This document shows, in pieces, positions 45,170-54,409 of a stretch of 64,000 bases of DNA. The DNA is from Mesorhizobium sp. GTDB lineage: Bacteria; Pseudomonadota; Alphaproteobacteria; Rhizobiales; Rhizobiaceae. The translations under genes and the position numbers were made by a program. The notes under the pieces are model-generated. The model saw nothing but the letters and a program-made list of their open reading frames with translations, was not told the DNA's origin and did no database searches. Numbering within the stretch: the first letter of the stretch is position 1; every line of letters starts with the position of its first letter. The stretch lies in assembly GCA_004020645.1 (NCBI GenBank), contig SAQL01000009.1, positions 124,001 through 188,000 on the forward strand, written 5' to 3'.

Positions 45170-45243
45170 TGGAGCGGGTAGCGGGAATCGAACCCGCGCG
45201 TTCAGCTTGGGAAGCTGACAAGCTACCATTACATCATACCCGC
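45170..45243 (-). tRNA. tRNA-Gly (anticodon CCC)
   Basis: The reverse strand reads GCGGGTATGATGTAATGGTA, then the anticodon arm TCAGC-TTCCCAA-GCTGA, the T-arm GCGGGTTCGATTCCCGC, and TACCCGCTCCA with encoded CCA. The acceptor stem GCGGGTA/TACCCGC pairs perfectly, and the loop gives anticodon CCC for glycine. Its 3' half is repeated at 42873-42911. Confidence 0.93.
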
Positions 45244-45322
45244 GCAGCAGCCTCGTTACCACGCAAGCCGGCGTTCGGGCAATGGTTAAGCGTGCACTCG
45301 TGCCTTGCCAGCCGCCCGACTG

Positions 45323-47194
45323 TTACTCCGTCGTGGCAAGGGCATCGTCTGCGGCAAAAGCCGGCCAGTATTTCGAAACCGCCAGCGCGGCCCCGATTGA
45401 GGAGAAATGGCCATAGTCGAAATAAAGAAACTGGCCCGCGTCGGCGTAGGAGCAGCGTCCTGCACTACAGAGGAAATTGAGCGGATCGATGAAGGTGGCG
45501 CCTTTGGTAAATGCGCGCACACGGTTGTTGATGTCGGGATCCATGGCCATTGGCCACGATGTATCATCGAGATTTTCGCGCTTTGCGAAGAACGCGATTT
45601 TCCGAACGTCGGTTATGAACTGTGGAGACTGGCCGATGACAAACACGCGCACACCCCGGCCACGAAGCGTATCGATCGTTTGCTGGAGACCGTCGAAACT
45701 TCTGGCCTCGTAGTCGGTCCACCGACCGCTGAGTACAACCGTCTTGATGCCGGCGTCCTGGATGACCTTCAGGGCTTGCTGATTGAATCGCATGCAATCC
45801 GGGCGTGCATAGGAGAAGTAGGTGAGAATCGGTGGGCAGCCTGCGTAAGTGTATTCCACGATGTTGGCCTGTAGTTGATTTATGTTGGCGTCCAGGCCTG
45901 AAACATAGTGAGCGGCGAACGAGTCGCCCCACAACAAAACGGTTGTTGGGAAGCCGCGAGTGCGCGTGCAATCCTCGATATTCCAGCTTTCGATCCGGCT
46001 GGAGCCCTCATTGAAACAGGTGCCATTGCCCCAGTCCCCGACAGGAATCCGCTGTTGGGCATAGTCCGGAAACCGTTGCGGAAAGCCGTTGCCGAGCGCC
46101 CCCGCCGCCCCGCCAACGCAAAGAAGAGCGATCGCGCCCGCTGAAAGGGCGAATATGGGCACCGGGGCGGTGAAGCTCCTTTTCTGCCGAAACGGCTGCT
46201 CGATATACTTCCAGGAAAATGCAGCCAATGCGAAGCTTGCAACCGTCATCGCGACGGTCATCGATGGGTCGAGTTTTTGTAACGAAAGATAGTGCGCGAA
46301 CGCATTGATCGGCCAGTGAACAAGATACAGCGAATAGGAGATGAGGCCGATCCAGACCAGCGGCCGGACTTCGAGTATGCGGGTAGCGGTCGTCGAGGGG
46401 CTATTTTGGCCGACATAGATAAGGAGGGCCGTTCCGAGGCACGGATACAAAGCGTTGTAGCCCGGGAACGGGTCGCTCTCCGAGATCGCAAAGAACCCGA
46501 TGGCGAGAAGGCCAAATCCGGCCAGCCCGACCAGTTCCATAAGGAACCGGTTGCTCAGGGGCGGGGGCCGTTTCAGCATGAGCACCGCGCCCAGCATGAG
46601 TTCCCAGACTCGTGTCGGCAGCAGGTAGAATCCCGCGTTTGGCGCCAGCCATGTCGCCATGACCGCCAGCACGAAGCTGCCGAGAATGATCGGCAGGAGT
46701 ATCGTCAGCCAGCGCTTGGCAAAATAGCGATAGATTAGGAACATCAGGATTGGGGCAAAGATATAGTACTGCTCCTCGACCGAAAGCGACCAGGTGTGCA
46801 ACAGCGGTCGGAGCTCGGCATCGATGGAGAAGTAATTTGACGTCTTCCAAAAATAGATGTTCGACCAGAAAGTCGAGGCCGCTATGACGCTGAGACTGAA
46901 TTCGTGCAGATCCGACGGCAGAAGAATGAACAATGCCGCAATGCAGGTGAGAAGCGTGACAAAGATCAGAGCCGGCAGGATGCGCCGGGCACGGCGCCAA
47001 TAGAAGCTGATGATCGAAAACTGGCCGCGTTCAAGGTCGTCCAGAAGGCTTCCGGTGATCAGATAGCCGGATATGACGAAGAAGATATCGACGCCGGTAA
47101 ATCCGCCTGGAATTGCCGAGATTCCGAAATGGAAGAGTACAACCGGCAGGACCGCAACGGCCCGAAGACCATCGATATCGCGCCTGTACTTCAT
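45323..47194 (-). CDS. OafA/YrhL-type acyltransferase with C-terminal SGNH domain
   Basis: This 623-residue protein has an N-terminal membrane acyltransferase-3 domain (about 1-345, ten helices; YRRDIDGLRAVAVLPVVLFH, FTGVDIFFVISGYLI, and RRARRILPA). An extracytoplasmic SGNH domain follows (about 390-620), with VLLWGDSFAAHYVSGLD carrying the nucleophile Ser and CDS-final SxxGAALAVSKY. Such fusions O-acetylate lipopolysaccharide, exopolysaccharide or Nod-type sugars; the acceptor here is unknown. The gene stands alone, composition is a little lower in GC, and it borders the tRNA-Gly integration hotspot. Confidence 0.87.
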   Translation of the reverse strand: MKYRRDIDGLRAVAVLPVVLFHFGISAIPGGFTGVDIFFVISGYLITGSLLDDLERGQFSIISFYWRRARRILPALIFVTLLTCIAALFILLPSDLHEFSLSVIAASTFWSNIYFWKTSNYFSIDAELRPLLHTWSLSVEEQYYIFAPILMFLIYRYFAKRWLTILLPIILGSFVLAVMATWLAPNAGFYLLPTRVWELMLGAVLMLKRPPPLSNRFLMELVGLAGFGLLAIGFFAISESDPFPGYNALYPCLGTALLIYVGQNSPSTTATRILEVRPLVWIGLISYSLYLVHWPINAFAHYLSLQKLDPSMTVAMTVASFALAAFSWKYIEQPFRQKRSFTAPVPIFALSAGAIALLCVGGAAGALGNGFPQRFPDYAQQRIPVGDWGNGTCFNEGSSRIESWNIEDCTRTRGFPTTVLLWGDSFAAHYVSGLDANINQLQANIVEYTYAGCPPILTYFSYARPDCMRFNQQALKVIQDAGIKTVVLSGRWTDYEARSFDGLQQTIDTLRGRGVRVFVIGQSPQFITDVRKIAFFAKRENLDDTSWPMAMDPDINNRVRAFTKGATFIDPLNFLCSAGRCSYADAGQFLYFDYGHFSSIGAALAVSKYWPAFAADDALATTE

Positions 47195-47448
47195 TCAAGA
47201 AGCCCTGTGTTCGCAAGTCACGGTGAGACTGCGCAGTCCGTCCATGGCCGGGCGATGGGTCTGGCAGATCGATATCAACGGGTCACCCTCTGTCGCCTAA
47301 TTTTGCTGCACTGCAGCATCGGTGTCAAGACTGGCGAGCAGACAATCCGGCCAACCCGCTGTCCGGGGCAACTGGAGTTGGTGACTGCCTTGATGCCAGC
47401 GCAGCAAGTGCGTATTTCTGGACCTGTAACCGAATCTGGAGACACGCC

Positions 47449-47712
47449 TTGTCCGCACTGACGCGCTTTCTCGGCGATACGCCGTTCCGGGTGCTCCTGA
47501 AGCTGCTGGTGGTGTCGTTCCTCGTCGGCCTTGTCATGAACGCATTCGGCTGGTCGCCGATGGATGTGCTCTACGGCATCCGGAATTTCTTCGTCGATCT
47601 CTGGAATCTAGGCTTCCGCGCCATTGAGCGTTTCCTTGGCTATATCGTGCTGGGCGCGGCGATCGTCATTCCGGCCTTCATCCTGCTCAGGATCGCCAAT
47701 TATCGAAAATGA
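47449..47712 (+). CDS. Small DUF6460-type membrane protein
   Basis: This 87-residue protein probably starts at TTG 47449 (CTGGAGAC in front). It has two hydrophobic segments (about 14-33 and 65-82) around the conserved FGWSPMDVLYGIRNFFVDLWNLGFRAIERF, which I recall as DUF6460, frequent in Rhizobiales. Function is unknown; it is an inner-membrane protein by its helices. Confidence 0.7.
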   Translation: MSALTRFLGDTPFRVLLKLLVVSFLVGLVMNAFGWSPMDVLYGIRNFFVDLWNLGFRAIERFLGYIVLGAAIVIPAFILLRIANYRK

Positions 47713-47820
47713 GCCGACAGCTAGCCTATAGCCTAGCATCCCAATGATGGATTCCCGTGCTTCGGACCGTGATGCAGCTTCATCAGGAAGGTTCTGTCCC
47801 GCGCCGTTGATCAACGTTGT

Positions 47821-47849
47821 TTGACATAATCATCAGTTTGCACTAATCA
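47821..47849 (+). promoter_or_regulatory. Candidate promoter/operator of the ArsR-type gene
   Basis: TTGACA at 47821 with a 17 bp gap to TAATCA lies just before the ArsR-family start codon. A direct repeat AATCAT (47829, 47845) overlaps it and could be bound by the repressor. Confidence 0.35.
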
Positions 47850-47855
47850 TAAGTC

Positions 47856-48173
47856 ATGACTGTTGGTAGTGCCCAGTTTGCTGCGCTTGGCGACCCGACG
47901 CGCCGCGCGATCGTCGAGCTGATCGCGGCCCGCCCGCGTTCGGTGGCTGAAATCACGCGAGAGGTGACGGTCTCCCAATCGGCCGTCTCTCAGCATCTCA
48001 AGGTGTTGCGCGAATCGCGCCTGGTTCGGGCCGAGCCGAAGGGTGCCAGCAACGTCTACCATATCGATCCGGCTGGGCTTGGCCAGATGCGTGCCTGGCT
48101 CGACCGGTTCTGGAGCAAGACCCTGTCGGCCTACAAGGTGGCCGTCGAGCAACCGCCAGAGGAGTCACAATGA
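47856..48173 (+). CDS. ArsR-family winged-helix regulator
   Basis: This 105-residue ArsR/SmtB-type repressor has recognition helix VTVSQSAVSQHLKVLRESRLVRAE and wing PKGASNVYHID. It lacks the metal-binding Cys motif ELCVCDL, so it probably senses something other than arsenic or zinc. Its stop overlaps the start of the SRPBCC gene by four bases (ATGA). ArsR-SRPBCC pairs of this kind are frequent and usually autoregulated. Confidence 0.88.
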   Translation: MTVGSAQFAALGDPTRRAIVELIAARPRSVAEITREVTVSQSAVSQHLKVLRESRLVRAEPKGASNVYHIDPAGLGQMRAWLDRFWSKTLSAYKVAVEQPPEESQ

Positions 48174-48655
48174 ACACTCATGTACCAGTCACGTCCGTTA
48201 AACAGTCCATCGTGGTCGAGGCGCCGATCGAACGCGCATTCAAGGTTTTCACCGAAGAATTCGGCAGCTTCAAGCCGCCCGAGCACAACATGCTCGCCGT
48301 CCCGATAGCCGAGACTGTGTTCGAGCGTCGGGTCGGCGGCTACCTCTACGATCGTGGCACCGACGGCAGCGAGTGCCGCTGGGCGCGCGTGTTGGCCTAT
48401 GAGCCGCCCAGCCGGGTGCTGCTCAGCTGGGATATCAGCCCGCAATGGCAGATCGAGACCGATCCGGACAAGACCAGTGAATGGGAGGTGCGGTTCACCT
48501 CTGAGACGGCTGAGCGGACTCGCGTCGAGCTCGAGCATCGAAACCTGGAACGTCACGGCCAAGGCTGGGAAAGCGAGCGCGATGGTGTCGCCAGCGATCA
48601 GGGCTGGCCGCTGTACCTCAAGCGGTTCGCCGATCTGCTGGCCCGCAAGGCCTGA
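48170..48655 (+). CDS. SRPBCC-domain (AHSA1-like) protein
   Basis: This 161-residue START/Bet v1-like protein has KQSIVVEAPIERAFKVFTEEFGSF at the N-terminus, RVLLSWDISPQWQIETDPDKTSEWEVRFT in the middle, and a C-terminal helix ending GWPLYLKRFADLLARKA. The fold is a hydrophobic-ligand cavity; the ligand is unknown. It is translationally coupled to the ArsR-type gene, and the pair probably forms one detoxification or ligand-response unit. Confidence 0.85.
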   Translation: MNTHVPVTSVKQSIVVEAPIERAFKVFTEEFGSFKPPEHNMLAVPIAETVFERRVGGYLYDRGTDGSECRWARVLAYEPPSRVLLSWDISPQWQIETDPDKTSEWEVRFTSETAERTRVELEHRNLERHGQGWESERDGVASDQGWPLYLKRFADLLARKA

Positions 48656-48748
48656 CGGCGGAGCGTTGGGATCCCCTAGGACGGGGACATTTCACCCGGG
48701 ATTGCCTCCGTCCCGTTCTCACTGTGATCCTAAGGAGCGGAGATCAGC

Positions 48749-49162
48749 ATGGAAGCCTACACCCTCAGCTTCGTCGGGGTGCTCGCGCTCTGTCTTCTAT
48801 CCATTCTTTTGGCGATCTATTCGGGATCGTCCAAAGGCCGTGCCGGAGCGCTCTCCGGTCCAGTGGTCCCGGCCGACGACGACAACCTGCTCTACCGCAT
48901 CGACCGTGTGCACATGAACTCTGTGGAGGCGCTGGCACCTTTCGTCGTGCCGGCCGTGCTGGCGATGATGGTAGGTGTTGGGGCGACCACCCTGGCAGTG
49001 CTGGTGTGGGCCCACGTCGTAATCCGGCTGATTCATTTGGTGGTCTATTTGCGCGGCGGCAACGCCGCCAAAGGTGGTAGCGTCAGAACCATTCTCTATA
49101 TCTCGGGGGCACTGGTCACTCTAGTTCTTGTTGTTGTGGCCGGCTGGGCAGCCATCCGCTGA
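48749..49162 (+). CDS. MAPEG-family membrane protein
   Basis: This 137-residue protein has four hydrophobic helices and the MAPEG pattern of a polar loop after helix one and RIDRVHMNSVEALAPFVVPAVLAMM (with N and E as in microsomal glutathione transferase-like proteins). Eukaryotic members conjugate glutathione or make eicosanoids; bacterial ones are uncharacterised. CGGAG precedes the ATG at 48749. It is transcribed with the ArsR-SRPBCC pair 93 bp upstream, though a shared transcript is unproven. Confidence 0.8.
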   Translation: MEAYTLSFVGVLALCLLSILLAIYSGSSKGRAGALSGPVVPADDDNLLYRIDRVHMNSVEALAPFVVPAVLAMMVGVGATTLAVLVWAHVVIRLIHLVVYLRGGNAAKGGSVRTILYISGALVTLVLVVVAGWAAIR

Positions 49163-49262
49163 GACATCGACGTGGGCCTGGGCTGAGAAGACAAAGCGGA
49201 ACTTCGCCTCCTTCGTCGCTCTCGCCGCAGGCTTTCATCTTGCTCAAATCCGTCCCCACGAC

Positions 49263-50165
49263 CTAAGCGTAGTCCGAAGCCACTTCGAACAGGATGGCAT
49301 GGCGCGCGGCGAGGGCGGCTACGTCAGTCGAATAGCCACCGCCGATAACGCCGCAGACCGGGATGCCGAGCGCGCGGAAATGACGGATCACCATGTCGTC
49401 GCGGGTGCGCAGCCCCTCGTCCGACAGCGACAACCTGCCCAGCCGGTCCTCGGCATGAACGTCGACCCCTGCATTGTAGAAAACGATGTCCCAGCGCGCC
49501 CTGGCGGTGAGTTCCGGCAGGATGCCGCCCAACCTTTCGAGATAGGCCGCATCGCCGGTGCCATCTGGCAGGGCGATGTCGAGGTCGGAAGCGATCTTGC
49601 GCGTCGGATAGTTGCGGTCGCCATGCATGGAAAAGGTGGACACGCGCCGCTCGTCGCCGAGAATGTCCGCCGTGCCGTCGCCCTGATGCACGTCGAGATC
49701 GACGATCAGGATCTTGCGGGCGGCAGCTTCGGCAAGCAGTACCAGTGAAGCCACCGCAACATCGTTGAAGGTGCAGAAGCCGGCGCCTTGCGCGCGCCGC
49801 GCATGATGGCTGCCGCCGGCGGTGTTGCAGGCGATGCCGTCCAGCAATGCCAGCCGCGCCGCCAGCACGGTGCCACCCGTTGCGAGCTGCGCCCTGAGCG
49901 AGACGCGCGGGCTCACCGGAAAGCCGATCTCGCGCTCGATTTTTTCAGGCACTTCGCAGGCCAGCACCTGGTCGACATAGCCGGCGTTATGGGCAAGCTT
50001 CAGCCATGATGCCGGCGCCGGTTCGGGCACGTTGAGAGCGGCGGGGCTGGTCAGTCCGCGCGCGCCCAAGGCTTCCATCAGCAGCTTGTATTTGCTCATC
50101 GGGAAGCGATGGTTGACCGCGAAGCCGGCGTCGTAGTCGGGATGATGAACGATCTGCAGGGGCAT
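49263..50165 (-). CDS. Histone-deacetylase-family (acetoin utilisation/amidohydrolase) protein
   Basis: This 300-residue zinc-dependent deacetylase of the class II histone-deacetylase fold has the zinc/active-site stretch AGGSHHARRAQGAGFCTFND, the Asp-His ligands ILIVDLDVHQGDGTADIL and YNAGVDVHAEDRLGRL. In bacteria these enzymes act on acetylpolyamines or acetylated proteins such as acetyl-CoA synthetase. The substrate here is unknown. Close orthologues are usual in Rhizobiales chromosomes. The neighbour on the right is a damaged MATE gene on the other strand. Confidence 0.85.
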   Translation of the reverse strand: MPLQIVHHPDYDAGFAVNHRFPMSKYKLLMEALGARGLTSPAALNVPEPAPASWLKLAHNAGYVDQVLACEVPEKIEREIGFPVSPRVSLRAQLATGGTVLAARLALLDGIACNTAGGSHHARRAQGAGFCTFNDVAVASLVLLAEAAARKILIVDLDVHQGDGTADILGDERRVSTFSMHGDRNYPTRKIASDLDIALPDGTGDAAYLERLGGILPELTARARWDIVFYNAGVDVHAEDRLGRLSLSDEGLRTRDDMVIRHFRALGIPVCGVIGGGYSTDVAALAARHAILFEVASDYA

Positions 50166-50300
50166 TTGGGTGGTTTACGGCAGGTGCGCCAGAGGCGGGT
50201 TTCGGTTGGCCGTGGCGGATGAGTGGTTGCGCAGCGTCCGGAAACTGGGCCACATCGGCTGTTCGATCAAGCCGCAAAGGGAAAGCGGATCCTGGATCAG

Positions 50301-51628
50301 GTGTCAGCAGCGGCCAACGGCCGGTCCTTCGTCGTCACCAATCGCTCGGTGCTCGCCATCGCGGTGCCGATGACGCTTGCCTATCTGACGACGCCGCTGC
50401 TCGGCGTCGTGACACGGCCGTGGTCGGGCAGTTGGGCGACGCTGCCCTTCTCGGCGGCCTGGCGGCGGGCGCCCTGGTCTTCGACGTCGTCTTCACCTCC
50501 TTCAATTTCCTGCGCTCCGGCACCACCGGTCTCGTCGCCCAGGCTCTCGGCCGCGGCGACGAACTCGAGGAACAGGCGGTTTTCTGGCGCGCCGTGCTGA
50601 TCGCGGTCGTCGCTGGCATCGTGCTTGCCGCACTTGCGCCACTGGTCGCCATCGCCGGACAATGGTTCATGAGCGCCGAGCCGCGCGTCAGCGAGGCGAT
50701 GGCCGTCTACATCCGCATCAGGCTGCTTGCAGCACCGTTCTCGCTGATCAACTACGCCATCCTCGGCTATGTGCTGGGGCGTGGCGAGGGCGTGCTTGGG
50801 CTGATGCTGCAATTGGTGCTGAACGGCATCAACATCGCGCTCTGCATCCTGCTGGGGCTGGAGCTCGGCTGGGGCGTCGCCGGCGTCGCCTGGGCGACCG
50901 TCACCGGTGAATTCGTCGCCATGCTGCTTGGCCTGGCGATCATCGGCCGGCGTTTCTGGGCAGCGCCCCGGCTGCCGCGCCATCGCATCCTCGACCTGTC
51001 GGCATTCCTGCGCATGATGTCGCTCAACCGTGACATCATGATCCGGTCGTTTTCGCTGCTCGCCGCCTTCGCGCTGTTCACCCGCCAGGGCGCACAATTC
51101 GGCACGGTGACTCTGGCCGCCAACGCGGTGCTGATGAATTTCTTCCTCATCGCCGGCTATTTCCTCGACGGTTTCGCCACGGCAGCCGAACAGCTCGCCG
51201 GGCGTGCCGTGGGCGTGCGTGCCGCGATGCAATTCCGGCAGGCGGTGCGACTGACCCTGTTCTGGGGCTTAGGGCTGGCGGCCACGGCGACGCTTGTCCT
51301 TTTGCTGGGCGGAACTGATCTGGTCGCCCTGATCACGACGTCACAAGATGTTCGCGCCGTTGCTGACATCTATCTGCCCTGGGCGGCGTTCACCGCGCTC
51401 AGCGGCGTGCTGGCGTTTCAGATGGATGGTGTCTTCATCGGCGCGACCTGGTCGCGCGACATGCGCAACATGATGCTTTTGTCGTTCCTCGTCTTCAGCG
51501 CGGCCTTGCTCAACCTGGCGCCGGCCTTCGGCAATCACGGCCTGTGGGCGGCGCTGCACGTCTTTCTGCTGGTGCGCGGCTTCAGCCTGCTCACGATTTT
51601 GCGCGTGCGGATGCGGACGGCGTTTTAG
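50301..51628 (+). pseudogene. MATE-family efflux transporter, frameshifted
   Basis: The first 36 codons or so (frame starting at GTG 50301: SAAANGRSFVVTNRSVLA, IAVPMTLAYLTTPLLGVV) match the start of a NorM/DinF-type MATE protein. The reading then continues in a different frame from about 50411 (DTAVVGQLGDAALLGGLAAG) to 51628, with 12 helices in all. The missing G in GTCGTGACACGG, expected GTCGTGGACACGG, explains it: family members read LLGVVDTAVVGQLG without break. Either the gene is inactivated or this is a single-base sequence error. The frame open from 50219 does not produce a MATE N-terminus. Confidence 0.75.
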
Positions 51629-51639
51629 AGCGGCTTCGG

Positions 51640-52716
51640 TCAGAGCGGCTTGGACGACCATTGATCGAGGCTGCTATCGCGCAACTCGCGCAGCGACTTG
51701 AGCCGTTGCATATCCGCAAAACGCGCCATCCCCGCAAGAATGCGACCCGGCAGTGCCGGCCCGGCATAGATCATGCCGGTGTAGAGCTGGACGAGATCGG
51801 CGCCGGCGCGGATCTTTTCAAGTGCCGTATCTGCGGAATCGACGCCGCCGACGCCGATGATGGCGCGGTCCGGGCCAAGCAGTTTCCGCATCTTTGCCAG
51901 CACGATGGTCGAGCGCTCGAACAACGGTTTTCCCGAAAGCCCGCCTGTCTCGCCGGCAAGATCGGTGCTGCGCAGCCCCGGCCGCGCGATGGTGGTGTTG
52001 GAGACGATGACACCGTTTATTGCCTTTTCGGTGACCTCGGCGGCGATATCCTCCAACTCGGCCTCGACCAGGTCCGGCGCGATCTTGAGGAAGACGGGCG
52101 GCTGCGCTGCAGCTGCCGTACGTGCGGCCATGATGCGCGACAGGAGTTCGCCGAGCTGTTCACGCGCCTGCATGTTGCGCAGGCCCGGCGTGTTCGGCGA
52201 TGAAATGTTGACCGCAAGGTAGCTGGCGTGGGGCGAAAACCTGGCAACGCCGCCTTCATAGTCGCTGATGCGGTCGGTGCTGTCCTTGTTGGCGCCGATA
52301 TTGACGCCGACGATGCCGGCGCGGCCCTTGCGGGCGGCAAGCCGTTTTTCGGCGGCCTCGTGACCCTCATTGTTGAAGCCCAGCCGGTTGATCACCGCTT
52401 CGTCCGATGTCAGCCGGAAGACGCGCGGCTTCGGGTTGCCGGCCTGCGGCAGCGGCGTGACCGTGCCGACCTCGGCAAAGCCGAAGCCGAGGCCAAGCAG
52501 TGCATCGGGAACCTCGGCGTTCTTGTCGTAGCCGGCAGCCATGCCGAGCGGATTGGGAAAATCGATGCCGCAGACGCTGACTTTCAGCCTGTCGTCGCGC
52601 ACAGGGCGCCGGGCGACCGGCAGCCCGCATTTCAGCGCGGCGATTGACAGGCCGTGGGCGGCCTCCGGATCGAATGCGAACAGGAACCTCTGGCCGAGCC
52701 GGTCGAGCACGCTCAT
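51640..52716 (-). CDS. pyrD: Dihydroorotate dehydrogenase (quinone), class 2
   Basis: This 358-residue membrane-associated class 2 DHODH makes orotate in pyrimidine synthesis with quinone as acceptor. The N-terminal helical extension characteristic of class 2 is present. FPNPLGMAAGYDKNAEVP binds FMN, the catalytic Ser is in VNISSPNTPGLRNMQ, and IIGVGGVDSADTALEKIRAGADLVQLYTGMIYAGP ends the barrel. It is co-translated with the DUF952 gene, whose stop overlaps its ATG by four bases. Confidence 0.94.
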   Translation of the reverse strand: MSVLDRLGQRFLFAFDPEAAHGLSIAALKCGLPVARRPVRDDRLKVSVCGIDFPNPLGMAAGYDKNAEVPDALLGLGFGFAEVGTVTPLPQAGNPKPRVFRLTSDEAVINRLGFNNEGHEAAEKRLAARKGRAGIVGVNIGANKDSTDRISDYEGGVARFSPHASYLAVNISSPNTPGLRNMQAREQLGELLSRIMAARTAAAAQPPVFLKIAPDLVEAELEDIAAEVTEKAINGVIVSNTTIARPGLRSTDLAGETGGLSGKPLFERSTIVLAKMRKLLGPDRAIIGVGGVDSADTALEKIRAGADLVQLYTGMIYAGPALPGRILAGMARFADMQRLKSLRELRDSSLDQWSSKPL

Positions 52717-53063
52717 TCGGCCTCCAGCGTCGGGAATTGGTGCAGGCCATCGGTGCCGAGCGGCAATGATTGCACCCAGACGACGGCGTTGAGGTCGAGC
52801 GGGCCGTAAAGATGCGGGAACAGCGCACCGCCGCGCGAGACCTCGTATTTCAGCGCATCACCGAGTTTGGCGCCATCGACGGCGACCAGCAGCAGCCCGG
52901 TCTGGCCGGCAAAGTGTTTGGCCGCCGTTTCCCTGGCCTGGCCGGCGGTGGAAAAATGGATGAAGCCGTCGGCGATATCGATTGGCGCGCCGGCGAAGCT
53001 GCCATCTCTTTCGGCCTCGCGCCACAGCGGTTCAGGCACTATCTTGTAGATAATCTGAGACAT
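52713..53063 (-). CDS. DUF952 domain protein
   Basis: This 116-residue protein begins MSQIIYKIVPEPLWREAERDGSFAG and contains DGFIHFSTAGQARETAAKHFAGQTGLLLVAVD and FPHLYGPLDLNAVVWVQSLPL, the DUF952 signature; the fold is ADP-ribosyltransferase-like. Function is unknown. In Rhizobiales it is commonly just upstream of pyrD, as here, with ATGA overlap. The frame extends upstream, but MSQIIYK is the usual start. Confidence 0.88.
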   Translation of the reverse strand: MSQIIYKIVPEPLWREAERDGSFAGAPIDIADGFIHFSTAGQARETAAKHFAGQTGLLLVAVDGAKLGDALKYEVSRGGALFPHLYGPLDLNAVVWVQSLPLGTDGLHQFPTLEAE

Positions 53064-53173
53064 GGTTGCGCTATAGTCCGAACCAGCCATACGGGGAAGA
53101 GCGGGCCAGGGTTCTTCCCCATTTCCGGCGCAAACATGCGATAAATTGCGTTCACTGGCACATGGAGGACAAT

Positions 53174-53611
53174 ATGCGTCCGCAGCACGTCTTGATCCCT
53201 GCCGCCCTCGTGTCGCTCGTCGCGGCATCAGCCTTTTCCGAGGAAGCCGACCGCTACCGCCTGGAAAAGTCGGCCACCGGCTATGTCCGCATGGACACGC
53301 AGACCGGTGCGATGTCGATCTGCGAGGAGCTTTCCGGCCAGCTCGTCTGCAAGATGGCGGCCGATGAACGCGCCGCCTTCCAGGACGAGATCGACCGGCT
53401 GCAAAATTCGGTGAAGGCGCTCGACCAGCGCGTCGTCAAGCTCGAGAACTCGCTTGCCGCCCGCTTTGAGTCGACATTGCCCAGCGAAGAGGATTTCAAC
53501 AAGACGATGAGCTACATGGAGCGCTTCCTGCGCAGCTTCATCGGTATCGTCAAGGACATGGAAAAGGATAGCGGCGAGGATGGCGCCAAGCCCAATCCGC
53601 AAAAAACCTGA
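53174..53611 (+). CDS. Conserved secreted or periplasmic hypothetical protein
   Basis: This 145-residue protein has a GGAGGA site, a signal peptide (LIPAALVSLVAASAFS|EEA) and a short beta-rich part containing two cysteines (ICEELSGQLVCK). A coiled-coil stretch follows (DEIDRLQNSVKALDQRVVKLENSLAARF). I do not recognise a named domain; similar proteins occur in Rhizobiales. It is probably periplasmic and oligomeric by the coiled coil. Confidence 0.75.
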   Translation: MRPQHVLIPAALVSLVAASAFSEEADRYRLEKSATGYVRMDTQTGAMSICEELSGQLVCKMAADERAAFQDEIDRLQNSVKALDQRVVKLENSLAARFESTLPSEEDFNKTMSYMERFLRSFIGIVKDMEKDSGEDGAKPNPQKT

Positions 53612-53737
53612 GCACCGTTCACCGGGGAAACCCGGCACATAGCCTTTGCCGCTTGAAAACGGCTGATATCGCCGCATAATCGTTCGACTGATCCCGTAAG
53701 AAGCAGACAATCATCAATGGGATTCGGGGAGGGACTT

Positions 53738-54397
53738 GTGCCGTCGGGCTACACTTTCGTCATCGCTGACGATCATCCGCTTTTTCGCGGCGCGCTGAGA
53801 GAAGCGCTTGCCGGCATCGGCAACGTCGCCGGCATTCACGAGGCCGGCGATTTCGAAAGCGCCAAGGCGCTGGTCGTGGCCAATGAGGACGTCGATCTGG
53901 TGCTGCTCGACCTGTCCATGCCCGGCGCGAGCGGCCTATCCGGTCTGATCTCGCTGCGCGGCATCCATCCGACGGTGCCGCTGGTGGTGGTGTCGGCACA
54001 TGACGACCCGGTGACCATCCGGCGCGCGCTCGACCTCGGCGCTTCGGGTTTCATCTCGAAATCGGCCAGCATGGAGGAGATCCGCAGTGCCGTGCAGTCG
54101 GTGCTTGCCGGCGACATCGCTGCGCCCACCGGCATCGATCTCGGCGTCGAGCGCGATCCCGAGATCTCCGATCTGATCAAGCGGCTGCAGACGCTGACGC
54201 CGCAGCAGACGCGCGTGCTCGGCATGTTGGCGGAAGGGCTGCTCAACAAGCAGATCGCCTACGAACTCGGTGTCTCCGAAGCGACGATCAAGGCGCATGT
54301 CTCGGCCATTCTGCAGAAGCTTGGCGTCGACAGCCGCACCCAGGCGGTGATCCTGCTGTCGAAGATCGGCAGCGACCCGCTGCCGGCGACGGGTTGA
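53738..54397 (+). CDS. NarL/LuxR-family response regulator (CrbR/ErdR-like)
   Basis: This response regulator of about 219 residues has a receiver domain (phospho-Asp in LVLLDLSMPGASG, acidic pair IADDHPLFRGAL, K in GFISKSAS) and a C-terminal LuxR HTH (LTPQQTRVLGMLAEGLLNKQIAYELGVSEATIKAHVSAILQKLG). GTG 53738 is chosen because GGGGAGGGA lies 8 bases upstream; an ATG at 53717 is in frame. It is convergent, 12 bp apart, with a symporter-fused histidine kinase. Together they match the CrbS/CrbR (MxtR/ErdR) pair that switches on acetate use (acs) in other proteobacteria; the pairing is inferred. Confidence 0.85.
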   Translation: MPSGYTFVIADDHPLFRGALREALAGIGNVAGIHEAGDFESAKALVVANEDVDLVLLDLSMPGASGLSGLISLRGIHPTVPLVVVSAHDDPVTIRRALDLGASGFISKSASMEEIRSAVQSVLAGDIAAPTGIDLGVERDPEISDLIKRLQTLTPQQTRVLGMLAEGLLNKQIAYELGVSEATIKAHVSAILQKLGVDSRTQAVILLSKIGSDPLPATG

Positions 54398-54409
54398 CCC
54401 CTTCCGGCT

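Noticed and set aside
45169..45480. A 103-codon forward frame over the tRNA-Gly gene
   Set aside because: It is the complement of the tRNA and flanking sequence, a common false annotation of tRNA antisense.
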